Shown: positions 36,401-48,814, counted from the stretch's first letter. The stretch is 64,000 nucleotides of DNA from Amyelois transitella (GCF_032362555.1 NC_083523.1:5741501-5805500), one strand, 5' to 3'. Numbers and translations: made by a program. The notes: generated by a model from the letters alone, not told the origin.

Positions 36401-39400
36401 GGTATAACTGGATCGGTCTCCATTGACCACGATTCCATGTGGTCTGGTGACGGTGATCTGCTGTGAGCACTGAAATAGGTTCGTCGTCTAAATAACCTGA
36501 GTTTCAATCTAAACCACAGAATATTAAAAGAGCACTAGATGCAAGTATGCCCTATGGCAGCGTATACCCAAGCAAAGTTTGGATTAGGACAGGTAAACAT
36601 AATTTAATACGCCCGTTGCTCATTGGGACAGGCAGATAACATGGTAAAGACTTGCTACCATAATTTAAAAAAATTCTTGATTCATCAATCATTCAAAGTC
36701 CCGGGTGACTATGGTTACTGATGAGTATTCATAATAGTCAAACAAATCTGTCTTTGCATTCTTACACATATTGCACATGTACATAGAACTATCTCTTTTG
36801 TAACAAAAAAAATAGCAAAAATGAATGAATAATAAAGTTGCAACAAATCCAAACTTACTCCTCCGCTTCTCCCTCAATCACGCATATATCTAATTTGCTG
36901 TTCGTCTTCATCTTCACCACTTTGACTTTCGACTTGACCTTCTTCTTGACCAACTTGACCGACTTCTTTAGAGGGATCGCGGTGACAGAGCTGACTGGTA
37001 ACGCGGGGCTCACCGCTGGGCATGCTGGGGTCGGAGTTTCTTGACGAGGCTATAATAAAAATTATCATGTTAGTACAACCATTGTTGTTTTCATTAAACA
37101 GTGTTTTATTATTTCGTGCAAAACAGGTAAAGGGACTAAAGAAAGGACGAAAGTTTAAGTCGTAGTGCCCATGAGCTTTATCTGCGGACACACCAAGCGG
37201 TTGATGAAGTTAAAGTTACATTTCAGTAAGGTTAAGGAATAAAAGAACATTTTCAACATCCCTATTACTTTTTCATAATATTAAAATTAATTATAATTGT
37301 TATTCGTTAACAACTAGTTTAAACTACAACTAACGAATTAATTATATGTAAATAACTTACAGGCTAATTGATTTTAGTTTAGAAGCAAATATCATAAGAC
37401 AAAAGTCGTTACGGCATGCTTTAATTTTTACTTAGTTTCACACCCCCAAACATTCCTATTTCGACACTTTTTACTCTTACATACATACACCCACTCTAAC
37501 ATACTCGTACTTTTGTTTGCATGACGACAATGTTGACATTTACGTCAGGCTTCGGTCAGTAAATCAGCAAACGTTAATTTTGCTCTAAATTATTTTCCAC
37601 GTTTAACGTAATCTTCTGAGGGTAGCAGGGCATTTGACGTATACGACTATTAATAATTTTATAATATTAACGTGAAACCGTAGAAATACATAGAACGTAC
37701 TGACGTCGCCGCAAACATACACATCATGCGTTTGAACTGCATTGAACCGACTTGCCTAGTTCTTAAGATTTCAATTCAAATATTTATCACAAATACAAAT
37801 GGCATCGCAATACAAGTGAACTGCGACTGCGACAAAATGCAGAAATCTAACAATTATTGCTGTACCTAATTTTCTGCAATTATATTTTACTAGTGACTCG
37901 CCCGGCTTCGCACGGGTGCAAAATTCGGAAAAAATTATACATAAAAACCTTCCTCTTGAATCACTCTACCTGTTACAAAAAACCGCATCAAAATCCGTTG
38001 CGTAATTTTAAAGATTTAAGCATACAGACAAACAGACTAAAATAGCGACTTTGTTTTATACTATGTAGTGATGTTATCCATTGAACTACTAACTTCGACT
38101 CTGTGGTATTTGTTATCTCAAACGTATATAACTTTAGAATGTATGACAAAACAATTTTTAAAAATCAATATAAAATTAAAAAATTTTATTGTTTTTGTTA
38201 TATATTTTTTTTAACTTTCTGCCTAACTGTAACGCACCACCGCATCATTGGCAGAGGTTATTGATGCGTATGACCAAGCAAGCTAATAATAAACATCTCG
38301 AATTAGTCTATATTTAGAGGAGTTCCATGGTTAACTGTCAAAGGGATACACCCTGAATCATCAGGCCGTTATTGGCAGTCAGCAGATTGGTAAATGTCAA
38401 CAGGTATTGTAACACCAAAATAGATGGTAAGTAGGTGAAGACTAATATTATTGAAATGGGCGTGCGTGACATTAGTCACTCGACGCTTCATTTCACGTGC
38501 GAATTATGAAAAATCATGTCTGCTCGTTATCTCTTAGCTTAAAATGTGTATTTTTTTTGTTATTCAAATTTTATGGGAATTAAATAAGTGTTTAAAGAAA
38601 TTCATCACCTAGTCACTGTCGTCTGGCCCACGCAACCCATTAACTACGATTGGTTTGTCGTCGTTTTGTTGAGCTAATATTTTTCCTAAGCCTTCCTTAT
38701 ATTTTCGTTCAAGGAAAGATTTCGTGGCTTAATCAAATCTCTCAGGAAGTAGTTTACTTGATACTTTATGTAACAAATCAACCTGCTTCTTCCTGTTGGT
38801 CGCCTAATAAATCACTTTAGGTGATAACGTCACATTTGATCACATACCAAGCAACTATCAGTTATCTATATACAAATGTATGTAATCTTGGTGCAATGTA
38901 GATTACAATATTATTATAGCGCATTAAATATTGGATTTAAGTTTTTATTAGGCAATTTAACTACATGAATTCCATCATTAAGCCATCCGGCTGAACGTGG
39001 CCATCATGTCTTTTGAAGACAGTTGGCTCTGTCTACGCGGCAAGTGATAGGACTTGATGTGTGTATGAGTTACATACGCATAAACACAACATTGATTGAT
39101 GATTCACAATTTTTTTTAAACATCTTGTGGTTCTCCATATCAGTGAGATAGTTTTACGAAAATATAAATCATCAAATTTCCTATTTTCTTAAATGATATA
39201 TTATAGGATAAATCGACACATCCAACATAATAAACAACATATAACTCTTCAGAAATATTACACATATAATACCAGAAAATGGCAATACAGAGATGCCAAC
39301 TGCCTCCTGACAAAAGTATATAAAGTTTTTTACTCTAAGTTTTAGGGCTAAATAAAAATCTTAAATATATTTTAACAATAAAGTCTACGCGAAAAACTAT

Positions 39401-42400
39401 GCACACAAAATCTAATAGTTTCGCGCCAATAAAGATGAAAAAAGTATGTCCAATCCACTAAGCCCTAAATTCATCTTATATTTAATTAGAAACACTTGCA
39501 AAATATAAATATTTTAGTTTCAGAAAATATTTATTGACGTAGGCCTCTCCTACGCTTCTTCCGTAATTACATTACGGTTTATTAGATTACCATTTTAACA
39601 TTAGTTCTGGACACTCCAACACACGTTAGTTAGAAGCGGTTAACACATGCTGTCTTCAAGAATCCTATTACCGCTGGCTGGAACTATTTCACATGTATTT
39701 TGGGCAACAGATGTAACATATTTCTTATTTGCATCACATATTTGTCTTTTCTCACACCTTGAACAGTGCACACGTGCGCACTTAAATATAACACAAAATA
39801 TGTCAAGGTTACTATCCCAGCGGTCAACATACACCTGATTGAATGGTAAAAAAATAAAATTTAAATTTTACAGCATTGTAAAAAACAATTGTGTTCACGA
39901 CTGATATAATAACGATATTAAATCGATGTCCGATCGATCTCGCGAGTTAGAAACAGTGATATTGCATTCGTATTGACATTTTATACAATTTGGCATTGCG
40001 CCCGGTCTCGTGAATTGGAGCCACAATAAAATCTAAAGAGTACCGAATTAAACAGACAACAAGAGGAGTGTAAGCTAGAGGTAACCAGTATGACGGCATA
40101 ATGAGCTGAAAGTTACATCAGTTTTATTTTTGAAAACTATAGCATAACTAAGGCACACTCCACGCTATCTACCAAATCTACAGTTTGGATAAAAGCTGCA
40201 CCGCAGATCAAGAGTTTAACGAATACGAGCACAATTGACGTGCTTTAGATACATTGAGAAAATAAACTGTCTTACAAAACTTTAAATAAACATTAAAACA
40301 GGTGTATAACGTGTAATGTATGTAGTTATTGATCATATTTAACATGAAAGAAAATACATTTTTGCGGTAAAAGAACAATCTGCATGTGATCTCAAAGATA
40401 AATTATACATCAAGAAATTTCTAATACCTACCATAATTACATAATCATTGAGTGCATTTAAACAGAAAGTATTACCGGCATCAAAATAAGGATACCAAAA
40501 ATTGCGGAAATTTGCATAAAGGAAAAATAAGATGAAGATCACTTATTTTGTAGGCGATATAACGATAAACACTTACGCATATGCAAATCTTGAGAAGTAT
40601 TTTTTTTATTTTTCTCATCTTGGCTTCGATATTAAAAGTTTTAACGAGCGCGCACATTCATGGCCACTTCTTGCACAACACCGCTAAAACTATTGTACAC
40701 GTCAACGTGTATCAAACAAGTCTTCACGCCATAACAACATCTGTCGTCATTTTTTACTTACTCAAAAATATCCTACGAAAAATTCCGCGGCTACTTATGG
40801 GGCTTAGACAATTACATAAACATTTAGAACGACAAACTAGGCTACATGGAAATCAGGAAATATTATCAGGTTGACATATAACGGAACAGCGAAGCCGGAA
40901 GAAACAATAGCGAACAGATAATTGCTGAACTTGTAATAACTTTGATCACTGGCAAATAGAAGAGCATTAAACAAATTGAGTTTCAACACGCAATAGGTTT
41001 ATTTAAGTTTTCAGGCACACGAGCCGACGACGACAAAATACCATTACACTAACCCACTTAGCGTTTATGACATTAAAGATATTTTGTCCCTGAGAAGTGA
41101 CCGATTATATGCCTTCTCCGAGTTTTTATCTAAAACTAATATTATGAAATTACAGCCAGTCAGGTAATCCATTATACTGACTACTGATTAGGGCTTCAGA
41201 TTTCCGAGCAATTATCTGCCAATTATCATAAAAAGATAAAGGAATTGCGCTTTCTTTTTTATACAAAAATATTTTAACATTATCTTCAAAAGACAAAATA
41301 ATGGTCAGAGGATATTAAATGCAACACGATTTAAATACGGATGACAACTGACAACCTCTTGATTGTTGAGTCATTCAAATTTATCTAACTAAATTTTCTT
41401 TATATATCCGTACATACAGTACGGTAACGGATAAATAAATAAAATTAATATCAGAGCTTAAACAACTACTAGATTACCCATATGTATGAATTAACGCATA
41501 ATAATATATAATGTTATAACGAAAAAAAAATGTGATTGTGTGATAACATCGGTCTTATCCTTTACGAATTAACAGCACGCTATTTAAAAGAGCCAATCTG
41601 ACAATATTTCAAATTACGTGTTTGCTGTGTGTTTTTAGAAAATGAGAAATATCTCAGTTTCTAAAAATACACGGCATAACGTATACTCGTAAAGAATAGA
41701 TACTCGCATATGAGTCGGAACAAGTGACCTATAATTAGTTAGTTCGTTGCGGTTATAGTTCCCTGAGGTAAGCCTATTTTGAATGGATGATCAACAAGTA
41801 TTAATACCTTTTTATGAGAATACTTATTACTACTTTCAGATTAGTTAAATACGATTTGATTGATAAGATTTTCCATTCATTGCCTAATTACAGCTTAGGC
41901 AAAATACATGTACATAGATTCATGTATTCAAAAGCCTTGGACAAATCACATACCTAATAAATAATCGGAATTTAAGAAACCATAAATTATTGTGGTTTTA
42001 GAATTACGATCACCGCATCTGAATTCGGAAAATATAACTATTAAAATCTCTATCTTTGTGACCTCTGTCGTATTGCTAACTTGATAGAATATATAATTTA
42101 TCAGTATAAAAACGGCACGGCACAAGTAGTGGCGTATCAATCATAAGTCTAGCTACAGGATCCTTTCCCTTTTGCTTTCTGAGCAATATACGATTAATAA
42201 TCAATGAATAATCAAAGGTCAAGGGCCTACCCCGGGCTCCTCTCCAGAGTGGTGAAGATGCAACCGGAACTAAAGTCAGGAGGAAGCAGAAGAAGAATCA
42301 ATCAATAATCAATTGTCACACTAATCTGATTTTAGAGATTGATGATTGAATTTTTGTTAGCCTCTAGAAACAGCTACACAGCAGGAACATAGAGAATATT

Positions 42401-44643
42401 TTTTTATCAAAATGCTTTTTCGCCATGCATATGAAAGGCTGACACAACACTTTACTAGTGCGAGTAATACCAAATCTTATCATAACAGCTGTAAACATTA
42501 CACCTGACATTCACTTTCACTGGTCAACATTTAAAATACATGTTATAAATAAAGAACAGTTAAATATACTCACAACTTCACCATTAGGAATATCACCAAC
42601 AGTGTCACTATTGATAGCAGTGGTCCTCAAAACATGTACATTATGAAATTCATCCCTTGGTGTCACTATGACTTCTTTGCATGAGCACCTTGCATTTTTC
42701 ACTTCATTTAGATTAGTGGTCCGTGACCTGGGAGGACTACTCAGGGAGGCTATGGCAGTACCATAGGAGTATCCTGTACCCGAGTTATCTTTTGCACGCT
42801 TTGTATTGTTAGAGAGGTATGTCATTCTGGAAAGAAGATGAAATGGTTTATATTTTTAAATTAATGACAAGTTTTTTTTATTGTGTATTCAGTAGAAAAG
42901 TTTTTTCTTGGATTTTACATGGTGTTGGTTCAGTGTACTATACAAACATAATAAATTAAATTGATGTACTGGAGAACTTGAAATATATTTACAAGTAAAC
43001 CTTTTTGCTTAAAATGTTGAACTGTGCGAAGCAAGTAAGTATTCTATCTTTATTCTGACAAATAAAATTGTAAGTAAACAGTAATTTTTAAAAATTGTTA
43101 CTTTAATAATCAAGGTCAAACTACAATGAAATCAATATGAAGACAACTTCAAAATCATACCTATTGTTAATCATGATTTATACGGTGCTTTTTAAGGCTT
43201 TAGACTTAACACTTAGATTTATCTTATTAAAACATTTTGACAAAATCACTTAAATTTTATAGACATCCAAACCAACTAGAATAAGCAATTGTCTGATTTA
43301 AAAATATTTGCAGAGGCATATAAAATTAAGATCTGATATAAAGATAAGATAGGTGTCATTTAAACTCAACATGCAGATAAGGCATTATGGAAGCAAATTA
43401 ATCTATTATTCGTTAGTGCGAATTCTCAGAGATATCATGTCCACAAAATAACCATAATGTTTAAGTGTAAAATTAATATTTAAGGTATGGTAAATATTGA
43501 GAATAAAAAAACAGACTAAGTAGGTATGAATTACTTCTACCTTTATGTTTTAGGTCATAATAAGTCCTTACTTATTTATAATTTGTATACATTTTACCAG
43601 CCTTAACTAGAAGAAAGACTATTTTTAGAACCACCTTCAAGTAAAGCAAATGCACATTTGACCTATTTATATTTTAGAATTTTGAGACGGGTAATTCTCT
43701 TGTGTGGTGCTTTTTTAAAGCACTTACCTGTTATCATATCCTGGTATAGGGGAACCAACATGGAAGCTGCAGTAAAGATTGTCAGATTCACTTGAAGCCC
43801 TCTGCCGCCGCCGGCCTTCAATGCTTACTTTTGAGTCATGATGAGACTTATTCTTAGGTTTTTTAAGTATGCCTTGAGGAGGGGACTTTGGTAATGGATT
43901 ATTGAGTATAGATTTCAAAGGTTGCTTAGCCACTTGCACCTCCATCATTTCATGATCAACTTTCTCAAGTAACTCTTCAACTTTTGGCAATCTATTATCA
44001 TCTACTTTTGTGTTGGATAATGTTGTTACCAAGAGTGGTCTGGTGGGACTAGTCCTGACGAATTTTGATCTTCCAGATTGATATCTGAAAGAGAGATTAT
44101 TATATGAAATAAATGTTTACATTATATTTTCTGGTATAAATTTAGGACAAACAAAAAATTGAAATAAGTAATTTTTAAATTATATGTCATAACATGTCAT
44201 AACAATTGGCATGCATTCAGATTGGGCAACATATTATAGGTTATGTTGTCATGATTTACTTACCCATGGTGCCTGTTGAGTTCGTGTGCCATTATGTAGT
44301 CACCGTTCTCAGCAGCAGGGAGCGAGCACTCGTGTCTGAAGCGGTTAGAACGGCTTTCAACAATGTTATTCAATGTGAAGTAGCTCTTATTTGGAAGAAC
44401 CCGCTGTCGTGGTATGCCATCCGCCGAACGATGCGACTCGAGAGTTGCATCCTCATACGGCGAACGATCAATGCCTTCGCTGCGGCACCGCCTACGCAGT
44501 ACCCGTGCTGGGCCTCGACCTGACCACTCCAAAACGGACCCCAGGGGGTCGCAAACATCAAACCCGGCTTCGTAACTTGGGCAAGCTCCTCTGCTATCCA
44601 TTTCCAATGCGCCTATTCGCGACGCATCATCGTTTGTCCACAT
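24488..44643 (-). CDS. TTLL4: Tubulin glutamylase, TTLL4-type, 15 exons
   Basis: Exons in transcript order: 44643-44264, 44084-43728, 42826-42574, 37049-36859, 36469-36273, 34744-34496, 34072-33798, 33304-33097, 32746-32620, 32365-32146, 31794-31645, 31058-30960, 30412-30205, 29506-29439 and 24616-24488. Splice phases agree throughout and the sum is 1,037 codons including the stop. Residues 1-470 are low-complexity and basic (exon 4 is Lys-rich). The TTL ATP-grasp domain spans about 480-870: WGKHMKSL, FPGTFQIGRKDRLWRN, WIIKP-PASARGTGI across exons 7/8, QRYVSKPYLINGNKFDMR, MHLTNYS (718-724), and the metal-binding ELFGID..EVN block (Asp806, Glu819, Asn821). The tail LTPDDVRHLI..DE and YHANRD matches vertebrate TTLL4. 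The family adds glutamates to tubulin side chains in cilia and neurons. The start ATG at 44643 is the first in an open frame; exon 15 is GC-rich and the least certain. Confidence 0.9.
24617..29438 (-). other. Last intron of the TTLL4-like gene
   Basis: A 4.8-kb intron between the exon ending AAG|GTAACC and the acceptor TTGCAG of the terminal exon. No other exon was recognised. It contains a 54-bp tandem duplication at 27537-27644 carrying TGACGTCA motifs. Alternatively the transcript ends upstream and exon 15 is wrongly assigned, but phase 0 agrees on both sides. Confidence 0.55.
27537..27644 (+). repeat. 54-bp direct tandem duplication with CRE motifs
   Basis: Two perfect head-to-tail copies (27537-27590 and 27591-27644), each with a poly-T run and one TGACGTCA, the cAMP-response-element consensus. 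They are the only obvious short tandem duplicate in this intron. Confidence 0.9.
29895..29967 (-). pseudogene. Fragment resembling the 3' part of TTLL4 exon 13
   Basis: On the minus strand this reads VFNAWKSRYHDNKEAD, close to LFDAWESRYHANRDAG at the end of exon 13 (30205-30412). It lies in the following intron, about 250 bp away, and no good acceptor precedes it. It looks like a decayed partial exon duplicate. A rarely used alternative exon is possible, since a GTAAAC donor-like word follows the open frame. Confidence 0.5.
30483..30690 (+). repeat. SINE family C copy with inverted tRNA-like block
   Basis: Starts 'gagttagcctcgaagtaag', then 'aaacttgtgttatgagat', and includes 'gggattcgaac', a reverse tRNA T-arm signature. 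Inside, arms 30617-30630 and 30646-30659 form a perfect 14-bp hairpin. It lies in the TTLL4-like gene's intron between exons 12 and 13. Confidence 0.55.
31132..31290 (+). repeat. SINE family A, body fragment
   Basis: Contains 'atcgtgaggaaacctgcgca', 'ggaggtcagatgggtgaaaa' and 'acctggttaacccaat', aligned in order with the body of the SINE at 34109-34484. Intronic, antisense to the TTLL4-like gene. Confidence 0.55.
32851..32988 (+). repeat. SINE family A, 3' fragment
   Basis: Carries 'gttgcggaggtcagatggga', 'aaaacctgactcacccaata' and 'gatccatggtcaaaggcata', ending 'gccaggaggaaaaagaata'. Matches the 3' half of the copy at 34109-34484. Confidence 0.7.
33531..33720 (+). repeat. Dispersed repeat family B, good copy
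   Basis: Begins 'gtcacgtctatatccctta', then 'ggggtagacagagccaacag', 'ccccgttcagctg', 'aatagtgacaggttgctagc' and 'cctatcccttagtc'. The same order occurs at 56268-56458 and reversed at 53612-53855. It lies in an intron of the TTLL4-like gene. Confidence 0.7.
34109..34484 (+). repeat. tRNA-derived SINE, family A, full-length copy
   Basis: Head 'gcgtcagtggtcaaatcggt' and 'ggttggaatcccaccc' resemble pol III A and B boxes. The body includes 'acctgcacattcaggcacct', 'cgatcaatccaatacgggtt' and 'ctccagagtggtaaggaag', ending in a purine-rich AGAGAAAAAAA tail. It fills most of the 423-bp intron between exons 6 and 7 of the TTLL4-like gene, in antisense, and stops 11 bp from the donor side. Confidence 0.8.
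37890..38071 (-). mobile_element. Short non-autonomous Helitron
   Basis: On the minus strand it starts TCACTACATAGTATAAAAC and ends GCGAGTCACTAG, exactly between a host A and T: the TC...CTAG structure with A|T insertion known for Helitrons. The block 'cggcttcgcacgggtgcaaa' is a common lepidopteran repeat signature. Its duplicate is at 58618-58799. Confidence 0.7.
38960..39060 (-). repeat. Dispersed repeat family B, short copy
   Basis: Reverse copy: 'ccatcattaagccatccggc', 'ctgaacgtggccatcatg' and 'ttggctctgtctacgcggca'. Repeated in the second duplicate near 59688-59788. Confidence 0.55.
42218..42296 (+). repeat. SINE family A, 3' end fragment
   Basis: Contains 'aaggtcaagggcctaccccg' and 'ctccagagtggtgaagatgc' and ends 'agcagaagaagaatcaat'. 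Its duplicate lies at 62946-63024. Confidence 0.65.
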
Positions 44644-45770
44644 CAATCGCGCACCACGAATTTCACTATTGCACTGCTAATTTGAATGGTGAAAACTAGT
44701 GAAAAATAAAGCTATAACGGCGACGTCGAGGCCAGGGGGGCGACAGATGACAGATCGTAATTCTACGACGGACTCAGAATGTGCCAGCACTCCCGCCAAA
44801 ATTGAAAGAAACTTATTCTTTTTATGAAAATAAATACATCAAACCTTTAAAGAAGTTTTCCTACGTGATTTAAAAAGTGGTCACTTTGTTCACGCATAAA
44901 ATAAAATTTATTGCTAGTACAACCATTACAAAAAGTAGCGTAATGGCGATTGAAATGAAACATTCGAAACCGTCGTTCGATTCAATCACAACAAGTGTTG
45001 AGCACAGTTTTCATCTTCGAAACCACCCATCATTTTTCACTTTAAGAAACAAAAGATTTTACTATTTCTAGAAAATTAACCTATTCAGGCGATTCTAGCA
45101 TAAAAAGAGAATAAATTGATTGTAAATTCTGAAACAGAATCAGACCTTTTTTACTTGAAATCAAAACTTGTTAAAAAAATTGGATAGGAATAGGAACATG
45201 TTGACAGCAAAGTTACAAAAACAATATCATTTTTAAGTTCAATGTCTCTTTCATATTCTGCGACGCATTCGAAAGTTAAAATGAGATAGCCTAACTGTCA
45301 CTTGGATGATAATACTTGTTCGGCTAATCGGTTGTAGGTTACAAACAATTTACAACTCTGCTGCACCTAGTACCAGAGTTGTAAATTTGATGAGCATTTA
45401 TCTGGCAACAACGCCTATTCACTTTGCAATTCGGTTGCAATCACTCACTGATCTCTTAGACTCGTTGCAATGAAACAACTTTATATCTGGATGGGAATCA
45501 TCAAGATCGGTCACCCAGGCACTGTTCATTTATTGCACTACCGTACACAAACAAATGTCGCACGTGCCATACTACGGTGACTGAGTACCTATAGTGGATG
45601 AAACCATTGACGTACCTAACAATAAATAGCTAGAATTTGAAATCGTACCCTATTTGTCAACCATACATACCTACTAACCGAACCCCGGCCCAGTGACCTT
45701 TACTTCTACACGAAGACATTCATAGTGTTAAATGTATGTGTGTACGGCACAGATATCGTTTTTGGCCAAT

Positions 45771-45825
45771 AAACAAGTAAAATATAGTATAATTGTTCCA
45801 TAACAATTATACTATTTACTTGTTT
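45771..45825. repeat. Short inverted repeat (hairpin)
   Basis: Arms 'aaacaagtaaa..tataattgtt' and 'aacaattatacta..tgttt' are reverse complements except for a 3-nt difference in the left arm; the loop is 4 nt. It abuts the Helitron start and may be an older tiny foldback element or part of the target. Confidence 0.8.
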
Positions 45826-45827
45826 AG

Positions 45828-46029
45828 TCCTACTAATATTATAAATGCGAAAGTTTGTGAGTATGTCAGTAGTTTTTGTGTGAAAGAGTAACCGAACCGA
45901 ATATTGAACCGATTACTATGAAATTTGGTATGCAGGTAGCTAAAGACCCAGAATAACATATAGACTATCCCGAAGTTCCCGCGGGATTGACAGGGTTTCC
46001 ATGCGGACGAAGTCGCCGGCGGCCTCTAG
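45828..46029 (+). mobile_element. Short non-autonomous Helitron
   Basis: Begins TCCTACTAATATTATAAATG and ends GGCCTCTAG before a T. The internal blocks 'gtgtgaaagagtaaccgaac', 'atgaaatttggtatgcagg' and 'gcggacgaagtcgcc' are typical of a very common lepidopteran family. The base before TC is G rather than the expected A. Confidence 0.65.
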
Positions 46030-46071
46030 TACTTTATAAATTTTAATAATTTATGTAAATTCTTCCTCTTG

Positions 46072-46165
46072 GCTTTAGTCCCATTCATATTAGTTGCATT
46101 CTTACCACTTTGGAGAGGAGACTGGAGTATGCCCTTGACCATGGATCTTGAATTGGGTGAGTCAA
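46072..46165 (-). repeat. SINE family A, 3' fragment, reverse
   Basis: The reverse complement carries 'aattcaagatccatggtcaa', 'gggcatactccagtctcctc' and 'actaaagccaagaggaag', in the order of the SINE A 3' half. Confidence 0.65.
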
Positions 46166-47620
46166 GTTTTTGCAGTGCTCAGTCTAGCGATCGTTCACGG
46201 TTATGAGAATGGCGATAAGTTGCTGCTACCAAATTGCATCGAGAGAACTCACTCTACTAAGCTCTACACAACACGTGGGCGTGGTTACAAAATATCAAAC
46301 GCGGCAAATTCGATTTGATTTAATCAGATACATAATAATAGTAAAGTCTTCTTCATCGACAGGATAAAACTCCCTATAATTCACTCTTTAGGAAGTGGAC
46401 AGTATGGTCCTTTACCACTTCCTAAAACGACAACTTCACTAGAAAACCCTTCTAATAGGTACTTGCAGCTGTATCCTTTGCCCTTGCCCTACACACACCG
46501 GAAACAGAGGTCTAAATTAAAACAAACCTTAACCCTTCAGCTGCGGCGGCTATACGCAAACTGCGCACCTCGTCTGCGGCGTTCAAGCGCCGCGGCGGAC
46601 GGGCGCGCAGTGTCTTAGATTTTGTTGTATATCTGTATATAATTATTTGGGACCTACCCAAAAATTTTTTTTTTTTTAAAGATATATAAATGAAGAATCA
46701 TATGCAATAAATTTTGATGCGAAAAAACACTTGCGTTTATTATATTTAGGTCACTGAATTCAAAACTTACCGAAAAATTATCCATTGTAAATATTTTACT
46801 GATTTTGCAATTTACATCTTTCATATATTCTGTTTTTGTTTACTATTCCACAAAGTCCAATAATTGAGGAATTTAATGGTGCCAAAAAGTTATTATGTCC
46901 CAAGTAAAATTCTCTAAAATCGTCTTCACAAATAATCCAGTAAGAATCACGATTTCGCCATTTTGCAACTTCTACAACGCAAACTTTATACTTCTATTAC
47001 CATGAAAATATTGAAATGTAGATTTATTTGAGGCATTGTAATCGTAAATAATGTATTTGGCTTCACAAAACAACAAGTAAAATGTATCTAAATGTCTTAA
47101 AATAGTATATTTCTACTAAAAACTGAAAACTTACCTAGAAAACTATCATTTTTTCAATTGGCTCGTTCATTCACTTACATTTGTCTTTGCTCAACTGTAA
47201 GGGCAGTGTGGCAAACACGAAAAATTGTAGTTTCGTTTTTATATCAGACATATATAGCTTGCCTAGAGAAAATGAGCGAAAAACCATAGCCAAAAACTAG
47301 AAAAATGTATGTCTGTGTGCGTGACTTGTTTGCCTTGCTTGTCTGCTGATGGCCGTATCTGGACAAAATGGCGGCATGTGGTTAACGCCTAACTGCTGAT
47401 GGCCGTATCCGTCCACTGTCAATGTTTGTCTAACTGCTTTAGGTCGGATCTGGGCATATCTACAGGATGTTTGTTTTTAGTTGTGCACGTTAGTAATTTG
47501 GAAAAGAGTGTCTTGTAAAAATAAAAATAAAATGTTGATTAAAATGTTTCTTTTATTGGAATACAAAAATGTACAATGTTTATTGGTTTCCACTACTCTA
47601 AACCTATTCAATTCATAGTA

Positions 47621-47682
47621 CATACTAGTAATTATTTTTACCAATGATTCATAGTACATACTAGGAATTATTTTTACCAATG
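47621..47682 (+). repeat. 31-bp direct duplication inside the piggyBac element
   Basis: Two adjacent copies of a unit containing 'attcatagtacatactag' and 'aattatttttaccaatga', differing by one base in the middle. Located 1.1 kb after the transposase stop codon. Confidence 0.8.
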
Positions 47683-48589
47683 AAAAAATAAAAATAAAAT
47701 TACAATTTTGTAAAAATAATTACTGAACTGTTTTTGATAAGTTTTTTTTTTCAATAAATCTATAATGATAAGAACTATGTAATATATAAAGACTTATTGA
47801 AAAAAAATACTTTCATCAAAATCGGTTCAGTAATTTTTGAGATAGGGAATAGTGTTGAAGTCGGTTGTTTTGTAAAAAAAAATACTTATTTTTAATGAAT
47901 TATGAATTCAAATTAAACAAAAAAATTTTGCGTAGGAATCGAAATTTTAGATTCCCATCATTTCACTTTACTGATAACAACAACGTTTTAAAAGGGTGTT
48001 ATTTAAACAGTCTGCAGAATATTCATATGCAAAAAAGTTTACACAAATTCAGAAGCGCAAGTGAAGAATAGGATAACAGAAGAATAGGCACCAAACTGCA
48101 CTGCAGCAGTGTCTCTAAATGACGTCAACTTAAATTTTAAACAAAGCATGTTTGGACTCAAAACACGCATGCGTTCGATCGAGCTCAAGCCGACTGTAAC
48201 CAAACTCAAACGTTTATTCAGAAAATAGGCCTTTGTAGGCACTTTTTTACGTCAAATTACATGTAAAAATTATCGATTTAGATAAATTAAATAGATATGT
48301 ATTCAAAACTCAAATTTAAAATTATTAATTCTTTCAAAGCTAAAGACTACTAGCGCTTCGTAACCGACCACTGCAAGAGAAGAAACGCCGAAAGAAACTC
48401 TTTTCAACAGTATTGGTCGCCTACTCGCCTGAAGGGCTTTGAATTTTTTTTTTTTTTATTTTATTTGTATATTCATTCTATGTATCTTATAACCCGTAGA
48501 CCAAACCAGTGCAGTCCTAAGAAAGAAGGGATCAAAGAGAAAAAAGTATTTTTAAACAATAATCCTAATATTAATATTTAAAAATAAAA

Positions 48590-48725
48590 TAATGTATACA
48601 TAAATAGATAAACACCCAAGATCAGAAGTCAATATGAAAAAGATAATTTACCAACTTGACCTGACTGGGGATCGAACCCGAGACCTGGAAGTAGCAGTCT
48701 GGTGTGTTGACTACTACATCACACA
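48590..48725 (+). repeat. SINE family C-like insertion in the piggyBac 3' region
   Basis: Contains 'aaacacccaagatcagaag', 'gactggggatcgaacccgag' and 'gactactacatcacac', the reverse tRNA-like order seen in family C. It lies within 250 bp of the transposase stop codon. Confidence 0.5.
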
Positions 48726-48814
48726 TTTTATATAAATATATAACTAATATAAATAAATAGATAATATTTAATTATATATTTTATATATATGTAACTACAG
48801 AAGTAATTTACAAA

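Larger units (their letters stand above)
37801..43272 (+). repeat. Segmental duplication, copy 1 (part seen twice)
   Basis: Recurs at 58529-64000 at an offset of exactly 20,728 bp, with no insertion, deletion or substitution noticed. It begins within intron 3 of the TTLL4-like gene and includes exon 3 (42574-42826). The match runs to the window edge, so its true end is not seen. Confidence 0.95.
44644..46528. other. 5' flank of the TTLL4-like gene and spacer up to the piggyBac element
   Basis: No exon seen. The 5' UTR and promoter of the minus-strand TTLL4-like gene should lie just above 44643. A near-perfect inverted repeat (45771-45797 with 45802-45825) immediately precedes a Helitron (45828-46029), followed by a reversed SINE A fragment (46072-46165). 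Confidence 0.5.

Noticed and set aside
44206-44699. Plus-strand open frames of 102-105 codons
   Set aside because: Antisense to TTLL4 exon 1, which is supported by phase-consistent splicing; no protein signature.
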